From Sulfuracidifex metallicus DSM 6482 = JCM 9184 (lineage in GTDB: Archaea; Thermoproteota; Thermoprotei_A; Sulfolobales; Sulfolobaceae), in assembly GCA_032834875.1 (NCBI GenBank), contig CP135238.1, forward strand, positions 1,898,001 through 1,962,000: a DNA stretch of 64,000 nucleotides. The letters run 5' to 3'. A program made the translations under genes and the position numbers. Below are positions 48,059-57,975 of this stretch, piece by piece. Below the pieces are notes generated by a model, which saw only the letters and a program-made list of their open reading frames with translations, made no database searches and was not told the origin of the DNA. The first letter of the stretch is position 1; each line of letters opens with the position of its first letter.

Positions 48059-49162
48059 TTATAGACCCGAGCACCTCACATCATTCAACTCCTTCATAAG
48101 GGGGTCTGCAAGGAAGTACTTCCCTTTTCCCTCCAAAACGAGGAAAGAGTAATCCAGCAGATTCTGAAGTATAGTGTGAACTGTACCGTCGTTTACTTCC
48201 CTGCCCTCAAGTGCCTCAAGAGCGTTCTTGATGTCCTTCCATGAGCATCCTGACTTACAAGTCTCCAATACTCTGAGATACCTTTCCTTGGATCCCAACC
48301 TTCCTCCCTCAACCAGAAAGTCGCATAGCTCTTTAGATAACAATTTCCTAGCATACATCCTAGTGTACTCCATAGCTTGTCCGTCCCCTTCCTTTACGTA
48401 TACGTATCCATAGTAAGTTAGCCAGCCAGGGTTACCTCCCAACCCCTCATAAACCTCCTCCCCTTTCCTGAAATTGATTCCTTGTTCCTCGAATCCCTTT
48501 TCAAGGAACTTGATTGACGTTTCCTTATCGAAAGTATTAACGTTGACCTCTACATGTGCCCTACCATAAAGAGGAGAATTCTCTTTTTCTAGCTTCAAGA
48601 ATTTAGTCTTCACCCTCACCTCGGATCCCGTTATAATGAAGTTCACGTTCCTTAGGTTATCGAAAGCGTAAGCTATGGAGGGGAGGACGTCGTACCCTTT
48701 TAGTTTCATCAACTCCTGCGCCTCGTCTATGACCACAGTCACATTCCTACCTTTTTCATTAGCCCAGTCGTTTAACGAGGAAAGCACGTCTGAGAACTCT
48801 GTCCTTTCCTTTCCCCAGCTGAAGCTTAATGACATTCCCGCTACGCTCACTCCCTTTACAGCTTTGAAGTGATCTAAAACTCCTTTCCATTTTTTAGTTA
48901 TGGAGTTTACTTCCCTTTCCAACACGCCTAGAAAGTCCTTGTATACTATGTATTCCCTATTTTCAAACCTTCTCATGTCCAGGAAGATGTGGATTGCCTT
49001 GACTTCGTTGAGGACTGATTTAACTAGAGATGTCTTACCAGTCCTCCTCAAACCCGATATTATTATAAGTGGAGAGTCCAGGGATCTCTTGAGTAGCTCT
49101 ACCTCATTTTCCCTGTCAAATATATCTTTCAATTTCTCCTTAGGTCTAGGATCGAACAACAT
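48059..49162 (-). CDS. AAA-type archaeal ATPase (PF01637-like)
   Basis: A 367-residue protein. The Walker A motif is ISGLRRTGKTSLVKS (about 34-48), Walker B VTVVIDEAQEL, and sensor 1 NFIITGSEVRV, as in the archaeal ATPase family of the STAND/MoxR-distant group. The C-terminal domain looks like a winged helix (LEGREVNDGTVHTILQNLLDYSFL). Family members are linked to mobile elements and unknown regulatory roles. A 19-base tandem repeat lies directly before the start. Confidence 0.88.
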   Translation of the reverse strand: MLFDPRPKEKLKDIFDRENEVELLKRSLDSPLIIISGLRRTGKTSLVKSVLNEVKAIHIFLDMRRFENREYIVYKDFLGVLEREVNSITKKWKGVLDHFKAVKGVSVAGMSLSFSWGKERTEFSDVLSSLNDWANEKGRNVTVVIDEAQELMKLKGYDVLPSIAYAFDNLRNVNFIITGSEVRVKTKFLKLEKENSPLYGRAHVEVNVNTFDKETSIKFLEKGFEEQGINFRKGEEVYEGLGGNPGWLTYYGYVYVKEGDGQAMEYTRMYARKLLSKELCDFLVEGGRLGSKERYLRVLETCKSGCSWKDIKNALEALEGREVNDGTVHTILQNLLDYSFLVLEGKGKYFLADPLMKELNDVRCSGL

Positions 49163-49165
49163 TTT

Positions 49166-49203
49166 ACTTACCCCCTCATAAGTTACTTACCCCCTCATAA
49201 GTT
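49166..49203. repeat. 19-base tandem direct repeat upstream of the ATPase gene
   Basis: ACTTACCCCCTCATAAGTT occurs twice head-to-tail (49166-49184 and 49185-49203), followed by a partial third, ATAAGTT. It begins 3 bases before the ATPase start codon on the minus strand, in the 47-base gap to the DUF1286 gene. Either an operator or a slipped duplication of the gene leader. Confidence 0.6.
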
Positions 49204-49209
49204 ATAAGT

Positions 49210-49515
49210 TCAGAGTAGCTCATAGAAGAGTTCCACTGTTATTGTTAAGTTGTATAACAGATCTAGAATAAATAGAAAAATATAGCTAGCTATAAAAAAT
49301 ACTCCAGCCAGCGCTGCTAGTCCGTTAACTAGAGGGTTATTATATCTGAAGTGAGCTAATGCATATCTCCTCCACTTCCCTCCTTTTTTCACGTATACCC
49401 CTGCCTCAGTGAACATGTCTAAGAACATGTGGGAAGGACCAACCAAGACTGAAGCCATAGCCAACCACCACAGGAAGTACCTCCAGATCAATCGACCAGT
49501 TAATACGCTGCTCAC
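49210..49515 (-). CDS. DUF1286-family membrane protein, probably N-terminally shortened
   Basis: A 101-residue protein with two to three helices. GPSHMFLDMFTEAGVYVKKGGKW and ALAHFRYNNPLVNGL are hallmarks of the Sulfolobales DUF1286 family, related to membrane metal-dependent hydrolases, with HMFLD and HFRYN as likely metal-binding sites. Usual members have about 60-80 more residues at the N-terminus, with an H-x3-D segment. Here the frame opens directly before helix 2, so the gene may be truncated. Confidence 0.7.
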   Translation of the reverse strand: MSSVLTGRLIWRYFLWWLAMASVLVGPSHMFLDMFTEAGVYVKKGGKWRRYALAHFRYNNPLVNGLAALAGVFFIASYIFLFILDLLYNLTITVELFYELL

Positions 49516-49649
49516 TGATCTTAATCTTACATTTCACTCAGTTATTATATTTATTATATTAGTGATAATCTTTAGATTTACTATGTTAAGAGACGTTCAT
49601 CACTTTGTAATACTTTGACTTTTTATAAAGATTTGAACAACTTATATAT

Positions 49650-52382
49650 ATGAAGGCACATCAAACAGTACTCCTGTTGAGCCTTGCTTTCTTGTTGATT
49701 TCGCTAGGTGTTCCAGTTCACGCATCAGCGTCTAGCGTAACATCACAGGACTCAGGAAACGCAATAGGCATGGCAGACATAGGCGTCCTTCAAACGTCTA
49801 ATGGGAACCTCTCATATACTACCTTTACCAACGCAATAATAGGGAGAATACAATTCAACGGAGGAGACTTCCTCTCTTATAACGGGACGTCTTACGTGAA
49901 CCAAGCTTCAGTACAGTTAGATGGAGTAGTGAAAGCTGGCAATCAATATTTCTGGGTGCAAAATATGCCTATAATTCAGAGTGAAGGTGGAGGACTATAC
50001 AAGATTTACCTTTCTGACTTAGTATGGAATATAACTCAGCCAGGCTCCAACATATCTACCTCGATTCCCATAGGTGGAAAAGGCTCTTTGACGACTAAAA
50101 ATGGAGTTACTTTCTATGAATATAAGGATAATAAACCAATAATAACTAAAACACCTTTCGTATTACAGTTAATTACCTCAGCAAACGAGACAAATAATTA
50201 CATGAACTTACAGTTTAGCTATTCATTTAGCAACTCTTCGACAATTGGAATAGGCGAATTCGACGATTTCGTCTTGGGCATTCCTCAATCTCCCTTATTT
50301 GTCATTGGAGGGGAAAATCCCTCAGGTCCAAATGGATTTGAAATGGTGATATCTGCTTCTAACGACTTTTCCACGTTATATGTGAATAGCTGGAACTCCA
50401 CAATGTGGTCTGGATATTCCTATAATGGTGAATTCTACACAATGCCTTCAGCAATGTCTACGTCTTTTGGGATTACTGGTAAAGTCAGCCAGTCGCATGG
50501 TATATCTGAGACGTGGAATAATGCCATGGACTACGCGGTTCAGAGCTCAGGAGAATCTACAAACGGGTTCCTCTGGAACATATCAACCAGTGCTAGTTAT
50601 TCTCAAGGAAAGCTCACAGTTTACGTAACGCCAGGTGACTCTATGTGGAAGTTAACGGTTAAGAATGCTCAGACTGGATTGGAGGTTTTCTCCAGTCAAA
50701 TAAACGGATCTTCAGAGAGCTTCAACTTCAATGCAAATCAAGGTTACTACATAGCAGACTTTCAGATGATGGCTGGACCTTCGTTGATTTATACTACCCA
50801 AGTAGACTTCTCGACAAACGACTACGCCTTGGTATCAGTTTCGACTGTAGTACCCCATTATTACGTAAACGGAATCGAAGAACCTTCCAATAGCACTGTT
50901 CCAGTCCACCTTCCTTCCTCCATCTGCTTCCCTAAGACATATCAAATAGGTTTGGGCGAAAGGCTCTTCTTCAAATATTCCTTAGTTGATGGAGTGAAAG
51001 AAGGAAACATAGTTAACATTACATCGCCTGGAACCTATACCATAAATGCTACATATGTACTACAATATGAGGTCGGGTTCCCATTCAACGTGACACTTAC
51101 GGTAAACGGAGTAACTGAGAATTTCAAGCTAGGTTGGATTAACGTTGATTCAACGCTTAACATTTCCAATCAGACTGACTATATTTCAAACGGAACAAGA
51201 GCTATAATTACTTCACCTCTTAGCTTCAAGGTTGAGACTCCAATTAACGTGACGCTACAAGGGCACTACATAATTCAATATTTAGTTAAGTTCCCCTTCA
51301 ACGTAACGATAATAGTTGATAAGTCAACTTACTTCGTTAATTCTTCGTGGATAACGAAGGGATATACCGTGAATTTACCAACTCAGATAATACCGGTAAA
51401 AGATGGAGTGAGGTATTACGTAGAGCCTTCTGAGTTCCAAGTTAACGAACCGATTACTTTCCCAGTTGCTTACGTTGTTCAATACTTGGTTAGGTTCCCC
51501 TTCAACATCACGGTATCAGTTAACGGAACAGTCATGAACTTCGCTCAGTCATGGATTAACTCCTCCTCAATAGTTGTAGCAAGCCTACAGCAGATTCACA
51601 TAGCTAAGGGAGTGATGTATAACGTAAGCTCCTTCTCTTTCGTTGTCAATAAGCCAATGAACTATACCCCAGTATACGGGGTTTACTATTATGTCAGCTT
51701 GACAACCCCAATTCCTGTCAACATAAACGGAGAAAACTACACAATTAATTCCGGATATTATCTTAAGGGGACTCATATTACTTTCTATAGCGTATTCTAC
51801 GTGAACTCTACGGAGAGGTTGCTAGTTAGAAGTAATGTATCACAGCTGAACTTAACAGAACCTTCCTCAATTAGTGACAGTTACATTGTACAATACCTTA
51901 TACATCTACCATTTAACATGACCTTCTCGGTCAACGGAAAACAAGAAACTGGGCAGAGTTCATGGGTAAATTCAGGATCTAACGTTGTCGTAAAGCCTCA
52001 ATTCATTTACGTGAATTCCACGGAGAGGTATTCAGTCAACGGAGAAAACTTTACTGTAACTGCCCCGAGATCTGTCAACCTACCTTATACCGTGGAATAC
52101 CTAGCGAATATAAACGGCAATAGGACTTGGTACCCTATAGGAAGTGTAATTAAATTGCAAGCGCCTCAAGGGTTCTTCCAAGTGGTAACTTGGCAGGGAA
52201 CTTACCAGGAACCTAACGGAGCCACAATTAAGGTAAATGGACCAATCACCGAAACATCAATAACTTCAACCAACTACGTCAACGTTGGAATAGTGACAAC
52301 GATAATTATCCTGATAATTGCGCTCACTGTCGCTATTCTCTTAAAGAGGAGCAAAGGAGGCAGCGGAAATACTCAAAAATGA
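49650..52382 (+). CDS. Thermopsin-like acid protease with C-terminal repeats and membrane anchor
   Basis: A 910-residue secreted protein. Residues 1-27 are a signal peptide. Residues about 35-330 match the thermopsin (peptidase A5) pattern: GNAIGMADIGVL, NAIIGRIQFNG, and FWVQNMPII, GEFDDFVLG. From about residue 469 there are six copies of a 68-residue unit beginning Y-x-V-Q-Y-L-V-x-F-P-F-N-V/I-T-x-x-V-x-G and holding a W. They start near 469, 540, 608, 676, 744 and 813. A last helix at about 880-900 (VGIVTTIIILIIALTVAIL) and a basic tail anchor it. It would work at pH about 2 outside the cell. Confidence 0.85.
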   Translation: MKAHQTVLLLSLAFLLISLGVPVHASASSVTSQDSGNAIGMADIGVLQTSNGNLSYTTFTNAIIGRIQFNGGDFLSYNGTSYVNQASVQLDGVVKAGNQYFWVQNMPIIQSEGGGLYKIYLSDLVWNITQPGSNISTSIPIGGKGSLTTKNGVTFYEYKDNKPIITKTPFVLQLITSANETNNYMNLQFSYSFSNSSTIGIGEFDDFVLGIPQSPLFVIGGENPSGPNGFEMVISASNDFSTLYVNSWNSTMWSGYSYNGEFYTMPSAMSTSFGITGKVSQSHGISETWNNAMDYAVQSSGESTNGFLWNISTSASYSQGKLTVYVTPGDSMWKLTVKNAQTGLEVFSSQINGSSESFNFNANQGYYIADFQMMAGPSLIYTTQVDFSTNDYALVSVSTVVPHYYVNGIEEPSNSTVPVHLPSSICFPKTYQIGLGERLFFKYSLVDGVKEGNIVNITSPGTYTINATYVLQYEVGFPFNVTLTVNGVTENFKLGWINVDSTLNISNQTDYISNGTRAIITSPLSFKVETPINVTLQGHYIIQYLVKFPFNVTIIVDKSTYFVNSSWITKGYTVNLPTQIIPVKDGVRYYVEPSEFQVNEPITFPVAYVVQYLVRFPFNITVSVNGTVMNFAQSWINSSSIVVASLQQIHIAKGVMYNVSSFSFVVNKPMNYTPVYGVYYYVSLTTPIPVNINGENYTINSGYYLKGTHITFYSVFYVNSTERLLVRSNVSQLNLTEPSSISDSYIVQYLIHLPFNMTFSVNGKQETGQSSWVNSGSNVVVKPQFIYVNSTERYSVNGENFTVTAPRSVNLPYTVEYLANINGNRTWYPIGSVIKLQAPQGFFQVVTWQGTYQEPNGATIKVNGPITETSITSTNYVNVGIVTTIIILIIALTVAILLKRSKGGSGNTQK

Positions 52383-52687
52383 TAGAAAAAGGCATGCTAA
52401 ATATAAATTATTAATTTAATAATTTTTTATGTATACAGGAAGATTAAATAAAACTTTGTCTATTAATTCCTTAAGGGTTATTCTCTTTTTTCGTGTGAAC
52501 TACCCAGCCCCTACGGAAGGGGTTTTCTCCCCCCCTTAACCCCCTCGTTAAGTTAAAATATTTATAATTTAAAAGTTAGTACTATATATTAGATTGTTCA
52601 TAAGAAAATAAAGATAAAAATATATAACCAATGAAAGAAAACGTTAGTTAGTAGAGCGTTTAATAACTATGCATGTCAAATTAACAT
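52383..52687. other. Intergenic region before the Entner-Doudoroff operon
   Basis: About 305 bases. It holds the solo hairpin at 52495-52545 and, after it, AT-rich promoter sequence for gad, such as TTTATAATTTAAAAG near 52560. No other gene is visible. Confidence 0.5.
52495..52545. repeat. Solo GTGAACT-type transposon-end hairpin
   Basis: GTGAACTACCCAGCCCC-TACGGAAGGGG followed by TTTTCTCCCCCCCTTAACCCCC. It shares GTGAACT and a CCCC/GGGG stem with the right end at 34376 and the copies at 25432 and 37034, and its tail resembles the left end at 39890 (CGCCCCCTTAGCCCCCTTAAC). It therefore seems to combine both ends in a miniature element. Confidence 0.5.
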
Positions 52688-53875
52688 ATGAAGATCTCAG
52701 AAATTCAACCTATAGTCCTTACCTCTAAAGAGAAAGGAGCGGCCACTTGGGCATCGTCTATGATCTTAGTAAAGTTAGTTACCTCAAACGGGGAGATAGG
52801 ATATGGGGAAGCCGTTCCAACGCTGAGAATAATCTCTGTTTACAACGCAATTAAGCAAGTCTCGAAGTCGTATGTAGGAAAGGAAGTTGAAGACGTGGAA
52901 AAGAACTATCATGAATGGTACAAACAAGACTTTTATCTAGGTAGATCATTCGAATCTGCGACCTCTGTCAGTGCAATAGACATAGCCTCTTGGGATATTT
53001 TAGGCAAGGAATTGGGAGCTCCAATTTACAAGCTACTTGGAGGAAAGGTAAGGGACAAGGTTCCCGTTTACGCCAACGGGTGGTATAAGGACTGTGTCAC
53101 CCCTCTGGACTTTGCTGAAAGAGCTAAGGAAGTAATGGGGAGAGGTTACAAAGCCGTGAAATTCGACCCATTTGGGGAATACTTCAATTGGATAGACGAA
53201 ATGGGTCTCAGGGAGAGCGAGGAACGCGTTAAGGCCGTAAGGGAGGCTTTAGGAGAAGACGCGGGAATCCTTATAGAGCACCACGGCAGATTTAACTCCA
53301 AGTCGTCTCAGTTGGTTGCGAAAAGATTAGAAAAGTATAATCCGTTGTTCATGGAGGAGCCTGTCCACCATGAAGACGTTGAAGGTCTGAAGGAATACAG
53401 AGAAAGGACAAACGTCAGGGTAGCTCTGGGGGAAAGGTTAGTAAGTTTAAAGGAGGCTTATTTCTACATTTCTCAGGGTTTAGTTGACGTTCTTCAGCCT
53501 GATATAACAAATATAGGAGGAGTTACAATCGCGAAAAAAGTAGTAGACATAGCTGAAGCTAGAGACCTGGAAATTGCCTTTCATAACGCCTTCGGACCAA
53601 TACAGAACGCAGTATCCATACAAGTTTCAGCTACAGTAAATAACTTGCTTATGTTGGAGAACTTTTACGACTGGTTTCCACAATGGAAGAGGGATCTAAT
53701 AGGTAACGTAACACCGGTAGAGGAAGGCCATGTAAGGGTACTGGAAAAACCAGGGATAGGAGTTGAGGTTAACGAAAAACTGGTTGACGAACTAAAGGCT
53801 GAGCCTGAGGCACTGGATGTTAAGGAAGAACCAGTATGGGTAGTAGGAGGAACGTGGAAACGATACCTGAAGTGA
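52688..53875 (+). CDS. gad: Gluconate/galactonate dehydratase
   Basis: A 395-residue enolase-superfamily protein of the mandelate racemase group. Metal ligands lie in [20 protein letters not shown] and ALGERL, and the catalytic base His is in FHNAFGP. It removes water from D-gluconate or D-galactonate to give 2-keto-3-deoxy acids, the first committed step of the branched Entner-Doudoroff pathway in Sulfolobales. The three following genes are the rest of the pathway in the order known from Sulfolobus solfataricus. The ATG at 52688 follows an AT-rich leader. Confidence 0.93.
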   Translation: MKISEIQPIVLTSKEKGAATWASSMILVKLVTSNGEIGYGEAVPTLRIISVYNAIKQVSKSYVGKEVEDVEKNYHEWYKQDFYLGRSFESATSVSAIDIASWDILGKELGAPIYKLLGGKVRDKVPVYANGWYKDCVTPLDFAERAKEVMGRGYKAVKFDPFGEYFNWIDEMGLRESEERVKAVREALGEDAGILIEHHGRFNSKSSQLVAKRLEKYNPLFMEEPVHHEDVEGLKEYRERTNVRVALGERLVSLKEAYFYISQGLVDVLQPDITNIGGVTIAKKVVDIAEARDLEIAFHNAFGPIQNAVSIQVSATVNNLLMLENFYDWFPQWKRDLIGNVTPVEEGHVRVLEKPGIGVEVNEKLVDELKAEPEALDVKEEPVWVVGGTWKRYLK

Positions 53876-53880
53876 TAAAA

Positions 53881-54747
53881 ATGGCTGAGATTATTGTTCC
53901 TATACTTACCCCCTTTAAGGGAAATAAAATAGACAAAGAAATTCTAAAAGAGCACGCATCATCACTGCTGAAGGCTGGAGTGGACAGAATTTTCGTGAAC
54001 GGGACTACAGGGATGGGACCTGCGCTTTCAAGGGAAGAAAAGGAGACTACGCTAAGGGCAGTAATGGAGGTAACAGAAAAGGTGATATTCCAGATAGGCG
54101 GGCTTAACATGGATGACGTTAAATACCTTGCCAAGTTGGCAAAGGATTTATCTGTAAAGACAGTAGCGTCTTATGCGCCTTATTACTTCACTGGATTGCC
54201 CAGATGGTTAATAATCAAGTACTTCAAAGAGATATGCGAAATTCACGATGAAGTGTACTTGTATAACTATCCGTCAGCTGTAGGGAAAGACGTAGATGCG
54301 GAAACCGTAAGCGAGATAGGATGCATTAAAGGGGTAAAGGATACAAATGATTCTATAAACCATAGCCTGCAATATAAGAAAATTCCCAACATGAAGGTAT
54401 TCAACGGAGCCGATACATTAGTAATGACGGCTATCTCAACTGGTTTAGACGGCACGGTTTCTGCTGCTGCCAACTTCGTTCCGGACGTCCTTGTAAACAT
54501 AAGGGAGAGGGTGTTAAAAGCAGATATAGGAAGTGCAATGAGGTTGCAGTTCATGGTAGATGAACTTGTATCAACAGCTAAGGGCTTTGGTTATATTCCT
54601 TCTATCTACGTACTGACCAAGGAGTTAATGGGGTATGACGTTGGAGAACCTAGGCCTGTACTGTTCCCGCTCAACGAATCGCAGAGTATGGAATTATTAA
54701 ACAAAACTAGAGAAATATTCGAAAAGTATTCATGGAGTAAGAAGTGA
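53881..54747 (+). CDS. kdgA: 2-keto-3-deoxy-(phospho)gluconate aldolase
   Basis: A 288-residue TIM-barrel class I aldolase of the DHDPS/NAL superfamily. It has FVNGTTGMGPALS, YLYNYPSAVGKD (catalytic Tyr) and CIKGVKDTND (the Schiff-base Lys). It splits KDG or KDPG, in both glucose and galactose series, to pyruvate and glyceraldehyde (3-phosphate). A frame from 53836 overlaps gad, but the ATG at 53881, 5 bases after the gad stop, gives the family N-terminus MAEIIVPILTPF. Confidence 0.93.
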   Translation: MAEIIVPILTPFKGNKIDKEILKEHASSLLKAGVDRIFVNGTTGMGPALSREEKETTLRAVMEVTEKVIFQIGGLNMDDVKYLAKLAKDLSVKTVASYAPYYFTGLPRWLIIKYFKEICEIHDEVYLYNYPSAVGKDVDAETVSEIGCIKGVKDTNDSINHSLQYKKIPNMKVFNGADTLVMTAISTGLDGTVSAAANFVPDVLVNIRERVLKADIGSAMRLQFMVDELVSTAKGFGYIPSIYVLTKELMGYDVGEPRPVLFPLNESQSMELLNKTREIFEKYSWSKK

Positions 54748-54822
54748 TATATACTTAGCACTTCAAGTTTCAACATATTACAGCACGGTGAGCTTATATC
54801 TTAATGGAACTAATTGAAAGAT

Positions 54823-55752
54823 ATGGTAAAGATAATAGCGATAGGAGAACCGATGGTAGAACTTAACGCCTTTACACAAGGTAGACTCAGGGACGTAAGC
54901 TACTTCGAGAAACACGTAGCCGGAGCTGAGCTTAACTTTTGCATGGCCTCGGTGAGGAACGGAGTCCCGTGTTCCCTTATAGCTAAAGTAGGAAACGACG
55001 AATTCGGTTATAATATCATTGAATATGCTAGAGGAAAAGGAATAGACGTTTCCATGATAAAAGTTGACACAGAACATCCTACTGCTATATTCTTCATCCA
55101 GAGGGGGTTTCCAATTCCAATGAGAAGTTCCTCGGTATATTACAGAAAGGGAAGCGCAGGGAGTACAATTTCTATCAATGACCTAGACCTAGAAAAGATA
55201 AGGGAAGCTGACATAGTTCATACCACAGGAATTACCATGGCAATTAGCGACTCCGCGAGGGAAGCCGCCTTAACTGCAATGAAGGAAGCCAAAATGACGA
55301 GTTTCGACACCAATATAAGGTTGAACTTATGGTCTCCAGAAAAAGCAAGGTATACGTTAAGGGAAGCAATAAAGAACGTAGATATACTTGTAACTGATCC
55401 GGACGACGCCCAAATAATAGGAGGGATAAAGGATCCGGACGAAGCGTTTTCCTTCTTCTCATCACTCGGTGTCAAAACCTTAGTTTACAAGACAGGGATA
55501 GAGGGAACCTTCGTATTCCACGAAGGAAGAAAGATGTTACAAAGAGGATTTCATGTTCAAGTAGAGGACCCAACCGGTGCGGGTGATTCACTTTCCGGCA
55601 CCTTCGTTTCCCTCCTATTGAAGGGAAAACCAGTGGAATACGCGATTTCCCACGCTGTAGCATCAGCTACCTTGGTAGTTACCGTAAGAGGAGACAACGA
55701 AATAATCCCCGATGAGGAATCAGCTGAAAAATTCCTCAAGGAATTTAAGTGA
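54823..55752 (+). CDS. kdgK: 2-keto-3-deoxygluconate kinase (PfkB family)
   Basis: A 309-residue ribokinase-fold sugar kinase. The N-terminal [12 protein letters not shown] and [11 protein letters not shown]-type motif (here [12 protein letters not shown]) bind sugar, and [13 protein letters not shown] near residue 245 holds the catalytic Asp and the anion hole. It phosphorylates KDG to KDPG, entering the semi-phosphorylative branch. The ATG at 54823 is preferred over a TTG three codons upstream. There is a 75-base gap after kdgA. Confidence 0.92.
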   Translation: MVKIIAIGEPMVELNAFTQGRLRDVSYFEKHVAGAELNFCMASVRNGVPCSLIAKVGNDEFGYNIIEYARGKGIDVSMIKVDTEHPTAIFFIQRGFPIPMRSSSVYYRKGSAGSTISINDLDLEKIREADIVHTTGITMAISDSAREAALTAMKEAKMTSFDTNIRLNLWSPEKARYTLREAIKNVDILVTDPDDAQIIGGIKDPDEAFSFFSSLGVKTLVYKTGIEGTFVFHEGRKMLQRGFHVQVEDPTGAGDSLSGTFVSLLLKGKPVEYAISHAVASATLVVTVRGDNEIIPDEESAEKFLKEFK

Positions 55753-55771
55753 AAGAAAAGATATTAATAGT

Positions 55772-57322
55772 ATGGAAAAAACGAAAGAGCCAATTAAGAA
55801 GACAGAGCTAAATCTCACTTCTGCCGAGTTCCAATCTATATTTGAGAAAAGGGAAGTACCGACATTTAAAACGTATTTGGCTGGAAAATGGGTTTCGGGT
55901 TCAGATCCGGAAGGATTAAAGGTAGTCTCCCCGATAGATTTGTCTGTAATTGCAAAAGCGCCTAAGCTTTCCCTTCAGGAAGTAAAGGATGCAATAGAAG
56001 TGAACTTCGAAAAGGGAAGATGGGACATAAGGAACATGCCGGGCGAGAAGAGACTTAAGGTATACCATAGGGTTGCTGATCTAATAGAAAAGACCAGGGA
56101 GGATTTCGTGGAAGTTCTCATGTTAAATAATGGCAAAATTAGGGCTGCAGCTAATGGTGAGGTAGATGCCGCAATAGAGAGGCTAATCAGGGCAGACTTA
56201 GACGCCAAGAAAATATATGGAGACTTCGTTCCAGGGGATTGGAGCAGTGAAAGTCTAGAAACTGAGGCAATAGTTACCCGTGAACCCCTTGGTTTAGTCC
56301 TAGCCATAGTTCCTTTTAATTACCCATTATTTGACACAGTTAATAAAATAGTGTACTCTACCGTGATAGGAAATGCAGTTATGGTGAAACCGCCGTCTTC
56401 TACACCTTTGCCTCTAATCATGTTAGCTAGACTATTTGAAATTGCAGGTTTACCTCCAACTTCGCTATCGATAATAACCCTTCCAGGATCGGAGATGGAC
56501 GAGATAGTCAAGGACAAGAGATTTCAGGTAATCTCTTTGACTGGAAGCACTGAGACAGGAGAACACGTGATAAAGGTAGGGGGTATTAGACAATATCTCA
56601 TGGAACTTGGTGGAGGAGACCCCGTAATAGTGCTGAAGGATGCTACATTTCCTCTTACGCCGCAGAGGATCGTGACGGGAATAACAAGTTATACTGGACA
56701 AAGATGCGATTCTGTGAAATTAATCTTCGCAGAGGAAGAGATTTATGATAAGCTAAAACATGACATAATCGAGGAAATGAAGAAGGTAAAGGTTGGAGAT
56801 CCAAGGGAGGAAGGAATAAATGCAGGTCCCATCATAGACAAGAAAACTGCTGAAGAGTGGGAGAACGCAATACAGGATGCAATCAAGAAAGGAGGCAAGC
56901 AACTAGTGGGCGGAAAGAGAGTTGGTGCTACATATATAGAGCCAGCACTGATAGAAGTGGATAAGGAAAAATTAAAGGACCTATACCTTTTCAACAAGGA
57001 GGTATTTGCGTCTGTAGCTCTCCTAGTAAAGGTAAAGGATGCAAACGAGGCTATCCAATTGGCTAACTCCAGGAGATATGGATTAGATGCGTCGATATTT
57101 GGAAATGATATAAATAGAATTAGAGAATTAATAAGAAAGCTTGAGGTAGGCGCGGTTTACGTCAACGATGCACCGAAACATGGAATTGGATATTTCCCCT
57201 TCGGAGGAAGGAAGGACTCTGGAGTTGGAAGGGAAGGAATAGGCTATACAATAGAATATGTAACAGCTATGAAGACAATTGTCTACAACTACAAGGGAAG
57301 AAACGTGTGGAAATACATGTAA
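55772..57322 (+). CDS. gapN: Non-phosphorylating glyceraldehyde-3-phosphate dehydrogenase
   Basis: A 516-residue aldehyde dehydrogenase. FNYPLFDT and [10 protein letters not shown] bind [15 protein letters not shown] carries the catalytic Glu and [12 protein letters not shown] the nucleophilic Cys; [19 protein letters not shown] and GREG are near the C-terminus. It oxidises glyceraldehyde 3-phosphate directly to 3-phosphoglycerate. As the fourth gene of the operon it drains the lower branch. A longer frame starts in kdgK, but the ATG at 55772, 20 bases after kdgK, is preferred. Confidence 0.92.
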   Translation: MEKTKEPIKKTELNLTSAEFQSIFEKREVPTFKTYLAGKWVSGSDPEGLKVVSPIDLSVIAKAPKLSLQEVKDAIEVNFEKGRWDIRNMPGEKRLKVYHRVADLIEKTREDFVEVLMLNNGKIRAAANGEVDAAIERLIRADLDAKKIYGDFVPGDWSSESLETEAIVTREPLGLVLAIVPFNYPLFDTVNKIVYSTVIGNAVMVKPPSSTPLPLIMLARLFEIAGLPPTSLSIITLPGSEMDEIVKDKRFQVISLTGSTETGEHVIKVGGIRQYLMELGGGDPVIVLKDATFPLTPQRIVTGITSYTGQRCDSVKLIFAEEEIYDKLKHDIIEEMKKVKVGDPREEGINAGPIIDKKTAEEWENAIQDAIKKGGKQLVGGKRVGATYIEPALIEVDKEKLKDLYLFNKEVFASVALLVKVKDANEAIQLANSRRYGLDASIFGNDINRIRELIRKLEVGAVYVNDAPKHGIGYFPFGGRKDSGVGREGIGYTIEYVTAMKTIVYNYKGRNVWKYM

Positions 57323-57352
57323 AACAAGGTTTTTCTCCTCTAAAATATTTAA

Positions 57353-57372
57353 ACCTTTTATAAATAGGTATA
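57353..57372 (+). promoter_or_regulatory. Palindromic TATA/operator, copy 1, of tusA
   Basis: The 20-mer ACCTTTTATAAATAGGTATA, about 40 bases before the tusA ATG. It includes a TATA box (TTTATAAA) inside an imperfect palindrome ACCT-TTTATAAAT-AGGT. The identical 20-mer recurs at 57692-57711. A regulator dimer bound here would block or help TBP directly. Confidence 0.55.
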
Positions 57373-57402
57373 ATTTATTAACTATACTAATATAGTTAGA
57401 TT

Positions 57403-57639
57403 ATGAATCAAAGTGAAAAAAATAAGATAATAGATCTGAGAGGCGAACCGTGTCCAGAACCACAAATAGAGGTAATAAAGAGGCTAAATTCAATGAGAGT
57501 TGGAGAGACCCTTGAAATAGTTAGTGATTCTGAACCAACCGATTTCGGAATTCCCTCAATTTGCGAGTCTAGAGGTTATCCGTGTAAAATAGAGAAAAAT
57601 GGTAACTCTTATAGAATAATGATAACAAAATCAAAATGA
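57403..57639 (+). CDS. tusA: TusA/SirA-like sulfur carrier protein
   Basis: A 78-residue protein with the hallmark DLRGEPCPEPQIEVIKRL (C-P-x-P motif with the persulfide Cys near residue 18) and a second Cys pair member at SICESRGYPC. TusA proteins carry sulfane sulfur as persulfide to tRNA thiolation, molybdenum cofactor formation or sulfur oxidation (sHdr/DsrE partners in Sulfolobales). It is followed by a T/A-rich terminator and then two roadblock-like proteins. Confidence 0.9.
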   Translation: MNQSEKNKIIDLRGEPCPEPQIEVIKRLNSMRVGETLEIVSDSEPTDFGIPSICESRGYPCKIEKNGNSYRIMITKSK

Positions 57640-57648
57640 TAATTAAGA

Positions 57649-57665
57649 CTTTTTTTTAAAAAAAA
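57649..57665 (+). terminator. T-run terminator after tusA
   Basis: Ten bases after the tusA stop there is a run of T (eight or nine) directly followed by a run of A. In archaea T-rich tracts terminate transcription. The same pattern stands at 58741-58756 after the next operon. Confidence 0.6.
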
Positions 57666-57691
57666 TTGAAGAAGTAAAACTAAAAACGTAT

Positions 57692-57711
57692 ACCTTTTAT
57701 AAATAGGTATA
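57692..57711 (+). promoter_or_regulatory. Palindromic TATA/operator, copy 2
   Basis: Identical over 20 bases to the element before tusA (57353-57372), with one extra matching pair, TACC...GGTA. No gene of normal length starts within 100 bases. It may drive a long leader of the operon starting at 57976 or a short RNA. Confidence 0.5.
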
Positions 57712-57975
57712 AAATTATATACATAAATATGGAATTATCTATAATAAAATTAATTATATTAAATTAAATACAGTTACTGTGCCAAGATTCGGTTTCATGT
57801 GATTCATATCTCATCTACATCTTTTATTTTAATTAAGTTGAAACTTTCACTGGGTCTTATCCTATGAAATGAACATAAACGCTTAAGACGTGCTCTAGTA
57901 ATGTATTTGATAAACTAATACTCGAAATAAAGATAAGTTTTTTAACTTATGTACGTTAATTAACTTAGAGGAGAA

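Larger units (their letters stand above)
57640..57975. other. Intergenic region with an orphan second promoter copy
   Basis: About 335 bases between tusA and the roadblock-like gene. It contains the terminator and copy 2 of the palindromic TATA element. The only frame near that promoter is 12 codons long (57729-57767). Bases 57770-57975 are unremarkable except for AT-rich promoter sequence before 57976. Confidence 0.4.

Noticed and set aside
57729-57767. 12-codon frame after the second palindromic promoter
   Set aside because: Too short and purely hydrophobic/AT-derived to support as a gene.
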